DNA of 53,534 nucleotides from Bacteroidales bacterium UBA4231. Lineage in GTDB: Bacteria; Bacteroidota; Bacteroidia; Bacteroidales; UBA932. The position numbers were made by a program, and so were the translations under genes. Location: NCBI GenBank assembly GCA_002396335.1, contig DGXN01000006.1:1-53534 (forward strand), in the 5' to 3' direction. The notes beneath the pieces were generated by a model. It saw only the letters and a program-made list of their open reading frames with translations, was not told the origin of the DNA and ran no database searches. Below, one piece after another: positions 24,984 through 34,000 of this stretch; the stretch's first letter is position 1; each line of letters starts with the position of its first letter.

Positions 24984-26522
24984 ATGACACAGGAAGAATT
25001 ATTTAAAGTACTGGTTGCCCACTGCAAGGAATATGGTTTCATCTTCCCTTCCAGCGAGATCTACGACGGCCTCGCCGCCGTGTATGACTACGGCCAGATG
25101 GGCGTCCAGCTCAAAAACAACATCAAAAACTATTGGTGGGAAGCCATGACCCGCCTGAATGAGAATATCGTCGGTATCGATTCGGCTATTTTCATGCATC
25201 CCCGCATCTGGGAGGCTTCCGGCCACGTGAGTGCCTTCAACGACCCTCTCATCGACAATAAAGACTCCAAGAAGCGCTACAGGGCCGACGTCCTCATCGA
25301 GGATTACCTCGGCAAAATCGAGGAAAAAATCGAGAAGGAAGTGGCCAAGGGCCGCAAAAAGTTCGGCGACGCTTTCAACGAAGAGCAGTTCCGCGCCACC
25401 AACCCCAACGTCCTGCGCGAAAAAGCCAAGTACGACGAGGTCCACAACCGTTTCATGAAGGCCGAACAGGCCTCCGATTTTGCCGAATACCGCCAGATTA
25501 TCATCGACTGCGGCATTGTCTGCCCCATCAGCGGCACCTGCAACTGGACGGAAGTGCGCCAGTTCAACCTCATGTTCCAGACCTCCATGGGCTCCACGGC
25601 CGACGGTGCCAGCACCATTTATCTGCGTCCTGAGACCGCCCAGGGCATTTTTGTGAACTATCTGAATGTCCAGAAAACCGGTCGCATGAAGATTCCTTTT
25701 GGCATTGCGCAGATCGGCAAGGCCTTCCGCAATGAGATTGTGGCCCGTCAGTTCATCTTCCGCATGCGCGAGTTCGAGCAGATGGAAATGCAGTTCTTCA
25801 TCAAGCCCGGCACCGAGCTGGAGTGGTTCAAAAAGTGGAAGGAGACCCGCATGAAATGGCACGTCAACCTGGGAATGGGGGCCGAAAACTACCGTTTCCA
25901 CGACCACGAGAAGCTGGCCCACTATGCCAACGCCGCCACCGACATCGAATTCAACTTCCCCTTCGGCTTCAAGGAACTGGAAGGCATCCACAGCCGCACG
26001 AACTTCGACCTCAGTAACCACCAGAAATTCTCTGGCAAGAAGATCGAATACTTTGACCCTGAGGAGAATACGTCCTATACTCCGTATGTCATCGAGACCT
26101 CGATCGGCGTAGACCGCATGTGCCTGGCCGTCCTGGCCCATTCTTATACCGTCGAGAAGCTCGAAAACGGCGAGGAGCGCGTTGTGATGCGGATTCCCGC
26201 CCCGCTTGCCCCGATTAAAGTAGCCGTCATGCCGCTCGTCAAGAAGGACGGTCTCCCCGAACTTGCCCAGAAAGTGGTGGACGAGCTGAAATACGACTTC
26301 TCCTACCAGTACGACGAAAAAGACTCCATCGGCAAGCGTTATCGCCGTCAGGATGCCATCGGCACGCCTTTCTGCGTTACCGTAGACCATGATACGCTGA
26401 ACGATGGCTGCGTCACCGTGCGCGACCGCGACACCATGACCCAGGAACGCGTCAAGATTGAGGATCTCCGCGCCCTCATCGAGAAGAAGGTCTCCCTTAC
26501 CAACCTCCTGAGGAATCTTTAA
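24984..26522 (+). CDS. glyS: Glycyl-tRNA synthetase (single-chain, class II)
   Basis: A 512-residue dimeric-type glycyl-tRNA synthetase. Class II motifs are visible: motif 2 in RNEIVARQFIFRMREFEQMEMQ and motif 3 in ETSIGVDRMCLAVL. The glycine-specific LRPETAQGIFVN and the N-terminal KEYGFIFPSSEIYDG are diagnostic. A C-terminal anticodon-binding domain (VAVMPLVKKDGLPE ... IGKRYRRQDAIGTPFCVTVD) completes the protein. The regulator gene starts three bases after its stop. Confidence 0.96.
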   Translation: MTQEELFKVLVAHCKEYGFIFPSSEIYDGLAAVYDYGQMGVQLKNNIKNYWWEAMTRLNENIVGIDSAIFMHPRIWEASGHVSAFNDPLIDNKDSKKRYRADVLIEDYLGKIEEKIEKEVAKGRKKFGDAFNEEQFRATNPNVLREKAKYDEVHNRFMKAEQASDFAEYRQIIIDCGIVCPISGTCNWTEVRQFNLMFQTSMGSTADGASTIYLRPETAQGIFVNYLNVQKTGRMKIPFGIAQIGKAFRNEIVARQFIFRMREFEQMEMQFFIKPGTELEWFKKWKETRMKWHVNLGMGAENYRFHDHEKLAHYANAATDIEFNFPFGFKELEGIHSRTNFDLSNHQKFSGKKIEYFDPEENTSYTPYVIETSIGVDRMCLAVLAHSYTVEKLENGEERVVMRIPAPLAPIKVAVMPLVKKDGLPELAQKVVDELKYDFSYQYDEKDSIGKRYRRQDAIGTPFCVTVDHDTLNDGCVTVRDRDTMTQERVKIEDLRALIEKKVSLTNLLRNL

Positions 26523-26525
26523 TTC

Positions 26526-27515
26526 ATGCGGAAGCTTCTGATATATTGCATCTTAGCTATTCTCCCGATTGCTTGCAGCCGGGAGAATGCTATTTTGCGG
26601 GAAGCTTCGCGCAGCCTGGAATCGGATCCTGAGTCGGCCCTGTATCTGCTGGACAGCCTGGACCGGAATACCCTGTCGGACCGCGAAAAGGCCACTTTCG
26701 ATTACCTTACGGCCTACAGTTTTTATAAAACGTACTATTTCCTGGACGATGCTTCGGAAGCCGCCCTGCAGCGCGCCTGTCTGTATTTTGAAAAGAATGG
26801 TCCCGCTGTGGACCGGATGCGCGCCTGGGAGCTGATGGGCACGGTGCAGACGGCCACCAACCGCTATGGAAGCGGCCTGGTCTCTTTCCTGAAGGCCGAA
26901 CAGGTGGCCCGTTCCATCGAAAAAGCCCGTGTCAGGGCCTGGTCGCTCCTGTTTTTCATCGTCGCCGTCCTTGCTACGTTGCTGCTCTATTTATGGGCCA
27001 GAAAAGCCCAGACGGAAAAGCAGCTCCTGCTGGAGCGGGAAGAGAACGACCGGGTGATGTCCATCGCCGAAGACCTTCAGTCGCGCCTCAGCCTGCTGGA
27101 AGGAACGCGGAAGGGCGCCGGGTCCGACATCGGCATGGACATGCTGGACCGCCTTTGCGAGCAGTATTATGTCTATGAAGGCACCTCCTCCCTCCAGCCC
27201 AAGATCCTGAAGGAAGTCCGCTCCCTTGTAGAAGGCCTGCGTGCCGACGAGAAAGTGCAGAAAAGCCTGGAACAGTCCCTGAACGATTCCCACGACCGGG
27301 TAATGAAGCGTCTCCGGGCTGCTTTTCCCAAATGGAAAGAAGAAGATTATCTGCTGTACATGTTTACGGTTGCGGGTTTCTCCTCCACGACCATCTCCAC
27401 GCTTCTGGAAAAAGACAAGCCCTTCGTTTACAACCGGGTCTACCGCCTGAAAGAAAGGATCAAGGCGTCCGACAGCCCTGACAGGGATTTTCTCCTGCTC
27501 CAGTTGGAGAAATAG
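26526..27515 (+). CDS. Membrane-bound TPR/coiled-coil regulator with C-terminal HTH-like domain
   Basis: A 329-residue lipoprotein-like regulator (MRKLLIYCILAILPIAC, Cys17). Residues about 25-130 form one or two TPR-like helical repeats, residues about 137-158 a transmembrane helix (WSLLFFIVAVLATLLLYLWA), then a coiled coil. The C-terminal 100 residues (FPKWKEEDYLLYMFTVAGFSSTTISTLLEK) have the shape of the HTH-like domain that ends DUF6377-type regulators in Bacteroidales. Those relatives are usually 500-600 residues with many TPRs; here only a few residues separate the last TPR helix from the membrane helix, which suggests an internal loss. The target genes are unknown. Confidence 0.7.
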   Translation: MRKLLIYCILAILPIACSRENAILREASRSLESDPESALYLLDSLDRNTLSDREKATFDYLTAYSFYKTYYFLDDASEAALQRACLYFEKNGPAVDRMRAWELMGTVQTATNRYGSGLVSFLKAEQVARSIEKARVRAWSLLFFIVAVLATLLLYLWARKAQTEKQLLLEREENDRVMSIAEDLQSRLSLLEGTRKGAGSDIGMDMLDRLCEQYYVYEGTSSLQPKILKEVRSLVEGLRADEKVQKSLEQSLNDSHDRVMKRLRAAFPKWKEEDYLLYMFTVAGFSSTTISTLLEKDKPFVYNRVYRLKERIKASDSPDRDFLLLQLEK

Positions 27516-27556
27516 CCAAAGGGGTTTCAAGTTATATATCTGACGGTCAGTTGTTT

Positions 27557-27596
27557 ATAACGTCCGCTTTGCGAGAATTTGCAAAGCGGACGTTAT
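27557..27596. promoter_or_regulatory. Perfect 16-bp stem-loop upstream of the first TonB gene
   Basis: ATAACGTCCGCTTTGC (27557-27572) pairs without mismatch with GCAAAGCGGACGTTAT (27581-27596) around the loop GAGAATTT. No T tract follows on either strand, so it is not a standard terminator. Its end touches the -33 element of the next promoter. It may be an operator or a bidirectional mRNA end. Confidence 0.7.
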
Positions 27597-27626
27597 TGAA
27601 CAGGACCGTTTTTGTGGGTAATTTTG
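27596..27626 (+). promoter_or_regulatory. Promoter of the first TonB-family gene
   Basis: TTG (27596-27598), 20 bases, then TAATTTTG (27619-27626). The predicted leader is about 40 bases. The -33 element begins on the last base of the large hairpin. Confidence 0.65.
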
Positions 27627-27669
27627 CAACAGTTCCGGAACCTATGTTTCACCTTTAGACTGTTGTATT

Positions 27670-28362
27670 ATGGAAATCAAGAAAAGCAGCCGAGCCAGTC
27701 TGGAAAACAAAAGACTGCTCTTTATCGAAACGGGCCTGGTCCTTTCCCTCGCCCTGGTTTACGGCCTGTTTGAATGGTCCGTCAAAGCTTCTCCTGTTGC
27801 CCTTCTGGAGGATAATACCCGCCTGGTGGAGGAAGACGACATCCTTTCTGTCGAGCTGGATACTCCTCCTGCTCCTCCTTCCTTTCCCGAGATTCCCGTC
27901 ATCTCTGATGTCCTGGAAATCGTAGAAGATGATGTAGACTTGGATATCGATTTCCAGGACTTGACCGAAGAGAATGGCCAGACCTTCTCCATCCAGCCCT
28001 ATCAGTTGGCCGATGTCCCTGAGGAGGAAGATACGGATGAAGTCATTCCAATGGTGATTGTCGAGACCAAGCCCAGCTTCAACGGCGGGGATGCCAACGA
28101 GTTCTCCCGTTGGGTCAACAGCCGGCTCGTGTATCCCGAAACTGCCCGCGAACTGGGCGTCCAGGGCCGGGTCACCCTTCAGTTCACAATCGGCACTGAC
28201 GGGCGCGTTTCCGGCGTCCGCGTACTCAAAGGGGCCGATCCCCTCTTGGACGAGGAGGCTGTCCGCGTGGTTTCTTCCTCCCCCAAATGGACCCCTGGAA
28301 GGCAGCGGGACCGGGCTGTGAAGGTGTCTTATACCTTCCCTGTCATCTTCCAACTGAGGTAG
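27670..28362 (+). CDS. TonB family energy-transducer protein (first tandem copy)
   Basis: A 230-residue TonB family protein. One N-terminal membrane helix (residues about 17-37, LLFIETGLVLSLALVYGLF) is followed by a long acidic linker with little proline (EEDDILSVELDTPPAPP, EIVEDDVDLDIDF, EEEDTDEV), then a TonB C-terminal domain at about 135-230 (FSRWVNSRLVYPETARELGVQGRVTLQFTIG, AVRVVSSSPKWTPGRQRDRAVKV). The classical TonB linker is proline- and lysine-rich, so the acidic linker is distinctive. It is the paralogue of the next gene, and each has its own promoter. Confidence 0.9.
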   Translation: MEIKKSSRASLENKRLLFIETGLVLSLALVYGLFEWSVKASPVALLEDNTRLVEEDDILSVELDTPPAPPSFPEIPVISDVLEIVEDDVDLDIDFQDLTEENGQTFSIQPYQLADVPEEEDTDEVIPMVIVETKPSFNGGDANEFSRWVNSRLVYPETARELGVQGRVTLQFTIGTDGRVSGVRVLKGADPLLDEEAVRVVSSSPKWTPGRQRDRAVKVSYTFPVIFQLR

Positions 28363-28501
28363 TGGAAAAACGCAAAAATTTAATGGTTTTCGACAGGGTC
28401 TTTGCTGTTTGCGAGAATTTGAATTTTTACAAAGCGTGTAAACTATTAGTAGCCAGTTATTTACGCAAATAGCGTGACGAGATTCTTTTTTCGGGATTCT
28501 C

Positions 28502-28531
28502 TTGCCGCCTCAAAAATAGGTTTTATCTTTG
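28502..28531 (+). promoter_or_regulatory. Promoter of the second TonB-family gene
   Basis: TTG (28502-28504), 19 bases, then TATCTTTG (28524-28531), a textbook Bacteroidota promoter. About 100 bases upstream, at 28408-28421, lies TTTGCGAGAATTTG, the same 14 bases that form the loop side of the hairpin before the first copy. Confidence 0.7.
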
Positions 28532-28566
28532 CATCAGAGAAAAAAACCATTTAAAAAATAACAGTT

Positions 28567-29259
28567 ATGGAAATCAAGAAATCCGAAAAAGCCAGCCTTG
28601 AGAACAAGCGCCTGCTCTTTACTGAGATCGGCCTTCTCGTTGCTCTGGGCATCGTGTTCTTCGCTTTCAACTGGTCTTCCAAAGACGCCAAGGTCGCTGC
28701 CCTTGAGGACACCACCCAGGTTGTCGTGGAAGAAGAGATGATCGCCATCCAGAACGAACTCCCCCCGCCCCCGCCCGAGGCTCCTTCCATCCCTGTCCTG
28801 AGCGACCAGATCGACATCGTGGACGATGACATCAAGTTGGATGACGATCTGTTCATCAACCTGGAAGACAACAACCAGGCTGTGGAAATCCAGGACTACA
28901 AAGAGGCAGCCGTAGAAGAGGAAGAAGTGGAAGAGGAAGCCATTCCGTTCCAGCTCGTAGAGCAGAAGCCTTCCTTCAACGGTGGCGACGCCAACGAATT
29001 CTCCAAATGGGTGAACTCCCGTCTGAACTATCCGGAAATCGCCAAGGAGAACGGTGTGCAGGGTCGTGTCACCCTTCAGTTTACCGTAGAGGCCGACGGC
29101 CGCGTAACCAATGTAAAGGTGCTCCGTGGCGTGGATGAGTCCCTGGACAAGGAAGCTGTCCGCGTCGTTTCCAGCTCCCCGAAGTGGAAGCCCGGCAAAC
29201 AGCGTGACCGTGCCGTAAAGGTAACCTACACCTTCCCTGTGATCTTCCAGCTCCGCTAA
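28567..29259 (+). CDS. TonB family energy-transducer protein (second tandem copy)
   Basis: A 230-residue paralogue of the preceding gene, equal in length, with identical openings (MEIKK, ASLENKRLLF) and nearly identical C-terminal domains (FNGGDANEFSKWVNSRLNYPE, GVQGRVTLQFTVEADGRV, YTFPVIFQLR). The linker is even more acidic (EEEEVEEEA) after a short PPPPPE stretch. One membrane helix at residues about 17-36. The degenerate ThiL gene begins at the very next base after the stop, so the two are probably cotranscribed. Such proteins could energise the TonB receptors elsewhere in the window. Confidence 0.9.
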   Translation: MEIKKSEKASLENKRLLFTEIGLLVALGIVFFAFNWSSKDAKVAALEDTTQVVVEEEMIAIQNELPPPPPEAPSIPVLSDQIDIVDDDIKLDDDLFINLEDNNQAVEIQDYKEAAVEEEEVEEEAIPFQLVEQKPSFNGGDANEFSKWVNSRLNYPEIAKENGVQGRVTLQFTVEADGRVTNVKVLRGVDESLDKEAVRVVSSSPKWKPGKQRDRAVKVTYTFPVIFQLR

Positions 29260-30264
29260 ATGGCAGAATCATTTTCCGAAATAGGTAAAGTGGAGGCGAT
29301 AGAGCAGTTCTATCGCCTTTCTGCATATTCTCCCGTCAGCGGTCTCAGCTACACTTGCGCCAAAGGGGGCCACATCACCACCGCCGCCCGGATGTATCTG
29401 GAAGGCATCGACTTCAATCTGGTGTATTTTCCGCTTAAACACCTGGGTTACAAGTGTGTAGTGGGCGTTGTGGGAGAGCTGTACGCCGCCCTCGCGCACC
29501 CGAAACTGCTGAACGTCGTGCTGGGCGTATCGGCCAAACTCGATTTTCCGCAGATCAAGGAGTTGTGGATGGGAATCACCGTTGCGGCCAAGGAGCATGG
29601 CTTCGAGGCTGTCAACCTGGACCTGCAGCCTTCGAACAACGGCCTGTACGTGTCCCTGTCGGCCACGGGAGAAACGTCGCTCCTGACCGGGAAACGGCGC
29701 ATGGCGGCCAAGTCCAAAGACCTGATCTGCGTCTCCGGTGCCCTCGGTGCCGCCTACCTGGGTCTCCAGGTGCTGGAAAAAGGTGCGAAGGAGTTCGAGG
29801 CCAGCGGCAAAGAGCCGGACATGTCGCAGTACAAGATGCTTGTCGGCTCCTACCTGCGCCCGGAACTGGACGCTTCCGTGGTAGAACGCCTGGAAGACCA
29901 GGAAATCTATCCTTCTTACGGTTATTTCGTCACCAGAGGCCTCTCAGATGCCCTCAAACGCCTCCAGAGGGACAGCGGCCTGGGCGCCAAAGTGTATGCC
30001 GACAAGATTCCCTTCGAAGGCAACAGCTTCGCCCTGGGCAAGGAACTGAACCTGGATCCGGTGAGCGCAGCCATGAACGGCGGCGACGACAACCGTCTCC
30101 TTTTCGTCGTTCCCATCCTCTCGCTGGAGAAATTCCGCCGGGAATTCCAGACTTTCGACATTATCGGCCATCTGGCCCAGCCGGATGCCGGCGCGGTCCT
30201 GGTGACTCCGGAAGGCGTGGAATTCCCCATAAAAGCACAAGGTTGGAGCGAAAAAGAGGAATAA
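29260..30264 (+). CDS. ThiL-like (thiamine-monophosphate kinase/AIR synthase fold) protein lacking catalytic residues
   Basis: A 334-residue protein that aligns over its full length with Bacteroidota thiamine-phosphate kinase: LEGIDFN at 48-54, YFPLKHLGYK at 56-65, LICVSGALGAAYLGLQVLE at 155-173, AMNGGDDNRLLF at 271-282 and FPIKAQGW near the end. However, the acidic metal and ATP ligands are gone. The GDDAAV loop is replaced by CAKGGH (33-38), the TTD before LLEGVHF by TAAR, the SDIYAMN motif by GELYAAL, GGDT by NLDL (119-122) and the DISDGL motif by VTRGL (224-228). So it is probably not a kinase; the fold suggests nucleotide or ligand sensing or a scaffold role. It directly follows the second TonB gene without a gap. 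Confidence 0.8.
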   Translation: MAESFSEIGKVEAIEQFYRLSAYSPVSGLSYTCAKGGHITTAARMYLEGIDFNLVYFPLKHLGYKCVVGVVGELYAALAHPKLLNVVLGVSAKLDFPQIKELWMGITVAAKEHGFEAVNLDLQPSNNGLYVSLSATGETSLLTGKRRMAAKSKDLICVSGALGAAYLGLQVLEKGAKEFEASGKEPDMSQYKMLVGSYLRPELDASVVERLEDQEIYPSYGYFVTRGLSDALKRLQRDSGLGAKVYADKIPFEGNSFALGKELNLDPVSAAMNGGDDNRLLFVVPILSLEKFRREFQTFDIIGHLAQPDAGAVLVTPEGVEFPIKAQGWSEKEE

Positions 30265-30321
30265 TCAATAAAAAATGATTATCTTTACCCGCTGAAACAA
30301 ACTTAATAAACAATACTCATT

Positions 30322-30987
30322 ATGAAGAAAATCGTTTCTATCATCGCTTTGGCTACGGCCCTCACCGTATCCGCCAATGCGCAGAGCGTGCTCGGTGACG
30401 CCCTCGGCGGCATTTTCTCCGGCAACGGTTCCGCCAAGACTTCTGACGTCGCCTCCACCATCGGCAACATCGTTTCCGGTCTCGCAGGCACTGTTTACAG
30501 CGCTCCCGTGAGCCTGAACGGCACCTACACTTATAACGGCGTCGCCGTTTCCGCTACCAGCTCCGAGGGCGGCGTTCTCGCCAACCTCGCCGGTACCGCC
30601 GTCACCGCCGGCATTGAATCCAAGGCCGACGAATACCTCGCCAAAGTGGGTATCAAACCCGGCGCCTGCACCTTCACCTTCAACGCTGCGGACAACACCT
30701 TCACCATGAACGTGGGTCCCCTTGCTCTCCCCGGCAAGTACAAAGTCGGCGACGGTGAAAAGACCGTTACCCTCACCTTCGGCAAGACCCTGTCCTTCCT
30801 TTCCATGACCGGTGTCCTGGAATCCACCCCCGGCGGTGCCAAGATGCTCTTCACCGTGGACAAAGCCATGTCCCTGATCAAGAAGGTCGCCTCCAAGCTC
30901 GGTGAAGCCTCCAACGAAGTGAGCGCCATCACCAAACTTGCCGACGGTTACGACAACTACCGCATCGGCTTCAAGCTCGTGAAATAA
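30322..30987 (+). CDS. DUF4923 family secreted protein
   Basis: A 221-residue protein with a signal peptide (MKKIVSIIALATALTVSANAQ) and the DUF4923 pattern of Bacteroidales: a glycine/serine-rich opening (SVLGDALGGIFSGNG), then SLNGTYTYNGVAVSATSSEGGVLANLAG and a helical C-terminus. There is no lipobox. A weaker -7 box (TATCTTTA, 30280-30287) lies about 35 bases upstream, and a strong terminator follows. Function unknown. Confidence 0.8.
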   Translation: MKKIVSIIALATALTVSANAQSVLGDALGGIFSGNGSAKTSDVASTIGNIVSGLAGTVYSAPVSLNGTYTYNGVAVSATSSEGGVLANLAGTAVTAGIESKADEYLAKVGIKPGACTFTFNAADNTFTMNVGPLALPGKYKVGDGEKTVTLTFGKTLSFLSMTGVLESTPGGAKMLFTVDKAMSLIKKVASKLGEASNEVSAITKLADGYDNYRIGFKLVK

Positions 30988-31004
30988 GCCCTTGTGCATA
31001 AAAG

Positions 31005-31039
31005 AAAGTTGGCTTCTCGAACGGGAAGCCAACTTTTTT
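31005..31039. terminator. Bidirectional terminator between DUF4923 gene and dnaE
   Basis: AAAGTTGGCTTC (31005-31016) pairs with GAAGCCAACTTT (31025-31036), a perfect 12-bp stem followed by T's on the plus strand and by TTTCTTTT on the minus strand. It serves both convergent genes. Confidence 0.9.
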
Positions 31040-34000
31040 ATTTCCGCACCACCTCGTACCGCTCTACGCCGATCCGCTGCAGGTCTTGGATGAATTCCGA
31101 TGTCACGGCAACCTGGAACTTCTTGGAATAGAATTGGATACGGTATTTGGTACCGGGGTCGTAGAGGAAGAGGGTGAGCGGGATATTGCCCTTGTGCTTT
31201 TTCACGGTTTTCACCAAGTCTTCCCGGAACTGCTGCGTGAGCATGGGGGTGGTGACGTCCATGCTGAATCCGCTCAGCAGCTCGTCCGAAATGTTGCCCA
31301 GCAGGGACACTTTCCGCACTTTAAAGGCATAAGGGGCCGATTTCCCCTGCGCCCGTTCCTCCGGCTTCAGGAAGAACTTCTCTTCCACGACGCCCTCCAG
31401 GAACAGGGCCTGCTTGGGAACCATGTACTGCATGAAGGCTTCGTGATCCTTGCCGAAGAGCGTCAGCTCGTAGGAGCCGCTGTAGTCCTCGAGCATGGTT
31501 CTGGAGTAGGGCTTGCCCGTCTTGGTAGTGAGCATCTTGAAATCCGTCACAATGCCCGCAATGCTCACTTTGGCCGTCTGCTTCCGGGCTTCACACTCGG
31601 AGATGAAGTTCGACAGGTCGGCCAGGTTGTTACTCACGAAGTGCTTCATTTCAAAGGCATAGCGGTCCAGCGGGTGGGAGCTCAGATACATGCCCACGAG
31701 CTCTTTTTCCCGCTGGAGCACTTCCATGATGTCCATGTAGCCTTCATTCTCGGGAAGGGCGGGGCGTTCCGGCTTCATTTCCTCCATGCCGCCGAACAGC
31801 GACGCGGCGCTCGAAAGCGTGTCATTCTTATACAGGTCCCCGTAGCGGGTAATCTGGTCGATGAACGGCTCGCCGGTCTTTCCCATCTGGTAGTACATGC
31901 TGCGCTTATGGCCGAAGCTGTCGAAGGCGCCGGCGTTCAGCAGGCTCTCGAAACTCTTGCGGTTCACGCTGCCGGCCATCCGTTCCACAAAGTCGTAAAT
32001 ATCTGTGAATAAGCCGTTTTCTTCCCGCTCGTTGATAATAGCCTCCACGACGTTGGCGCCGAATCCTTTGATGGAGCCCAGGGCAAAACGCACATCTCCG
32101 TTCTTGTTCACCGTGAAATGGGCGGCGCTTTCGTTGATGTCGGGGTTCAGCACTTTGATGCCGTGGCCCTTGCAGTCGTCCATGATCTTGGTGATTTCTT
32201 CCATGCTCTTGGCGCAGTCCAGGCAGCTGGCGAAGAATTCCGACGGATAGTGGCATTTGAGCCAGCCGGTCTGGTAACTCACCCAGGCATAGCAGGTGGC
32301 GTGGGACTTATTGAACGCATACTGGGCAAATTTCTCCCAGTCTTTCCAGATCTTGTCCAACACCTTTTCGGGGTGGCCGTTGGCCACTCCTCCGCTCATG
32401 AACTTGTCTTTGAGGGAGTTCAGGATGTCGATCTGCTTTTTTCCCATAGCCTTGCGGAGCTTGTCGGCCTCGCCTTTGGTGAAGCCGGCCAGCTTCTGGG
32501 ACAGGAGCATCACTTGCTCCTGGTACACCGTGACGCCGTAGGTGTCCTGCAGGAATTCCTCCATCTCCGGGAGGTCGTATTCGATGGCCTGTTCGCCCAG
32601 TTTCCGGGCCACAAAGTCCGGGATATAGTCCATCGGCCCGGGCCGATAGAGGGCGTTCATGGCGATGAGGTCTTCGAAACGGGACGGGCGCAGTTTCTGC
32701 AGCCAGGTCTTCATGCCTTCCGATTCAAACTGGAACACGGCCGTCGTGTCGCCGCGTCCGTAGAGGTCGTACGTGGGCTTGTCGTCGATTGGAATGGCCT
32801 CAATGTCAATGTCTTCGCCGTGGTGCTCCTTGATGAGGTCCAGGCAGTTGTGGATGATCGAGAGGGTAATCAGCCCCAGGAAGTCCATCTTCAGCATGCC
32901 CACATCCTCGATGTAGTGGCCGTCGTACTGCGACGTGCGCACATCCTCACCGGTTTCCTTGTCCTTGGAGAGCGTAATGGGCAGATAATTCGTCAGGTCT
33001 CCCCGGCCGATGATGGTGGCGCAGGCATGCATGCCCACCTGCCGCACGGTCCCTTCCAGGGCCTGGGCGTACTTGAGGACCTCTTTGTTCAGCTCCGGAC
33101 CGTTTTTGAGCTCTTCGATGAACTCGGGGACCAGCCGGTAGCAGTTCTTCAGCGTTATCTTGACGTCAACGTCCTCCAGGCCCTTCTGGAACATCTTTCC
33201 GTTATGTTCCACGACCTTGAAACCGGGCTTCAGCTCGTCCAGTTTGGGGTTGTAGGGGTATTCTTTCTCTTTCTTCTCGCTCAGGCGGTCCGGCACCATC
33301 TTCGTGAGGCGGTTGCTCTCATCGATGCTGACGTGGCTGATCCGCGCCACATCTTTGATGGCGCTCTTGGCCGCCATGGTGCCGAAGGTGATCACGCGGG
33401 ATACGTGTGACGCTCCGTACTTGTCCTCCACATACTGGTGGGCCTTTGTCAAGTCCTCGAAATCCACGTCGATATCCGGCATGCTGATACGGTCCGGATT
33501 CAGGAAACGCTCGAACAGAAGTTGGTACCGGATAGGGTCCAAATTCGTGATTTTCAGGCAGTAAGCGACAACGGAACCTGCGGCGCTGCCACGGCCCGGC
33601 CCCACCATGGAACCCATGGCCCGGGATGCGGCGATATAGTCCTGGACGATGAGGAAATAGTCCGGGAAGCCCATGCGGCAGATGGTCTTGAGCTCGAAGT
33701 CGATGCGCTCTTCCTGCTCCTGGGTGAGTGTTTCTCCGTAGCGTTCATGCGCGCCGCGGTAGGTCAGGTGGCAAAGGTAGGCCACCGAGTGGCAGAAACC
33801 GTCGCCGCGGTAGGTGCCGTGCTTGTCGCATCGGCCTGCGTCGATGATGTCCTTGTATTTCTCCAGGTAGGTGTCGATGCTGGCCATGAAGGCCGGGTCG
33901 ATCTCGTAGACGGGGAGGACGGGATCCCGGTCGATGGAGTAGGATTCGACCTTGGAGGCCACTTCCAGCGTGTTTTCGAGCGCTTCCGGATGGTCCGGGA

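Noticed and set aside
27557..27596. The large hairpin as a rho-independent terminator of the TPR regulator gene
   Set aside because: Neither strand has a T tract after the stem, and the 3' arm runs directly into the -33 element of the next promoter.
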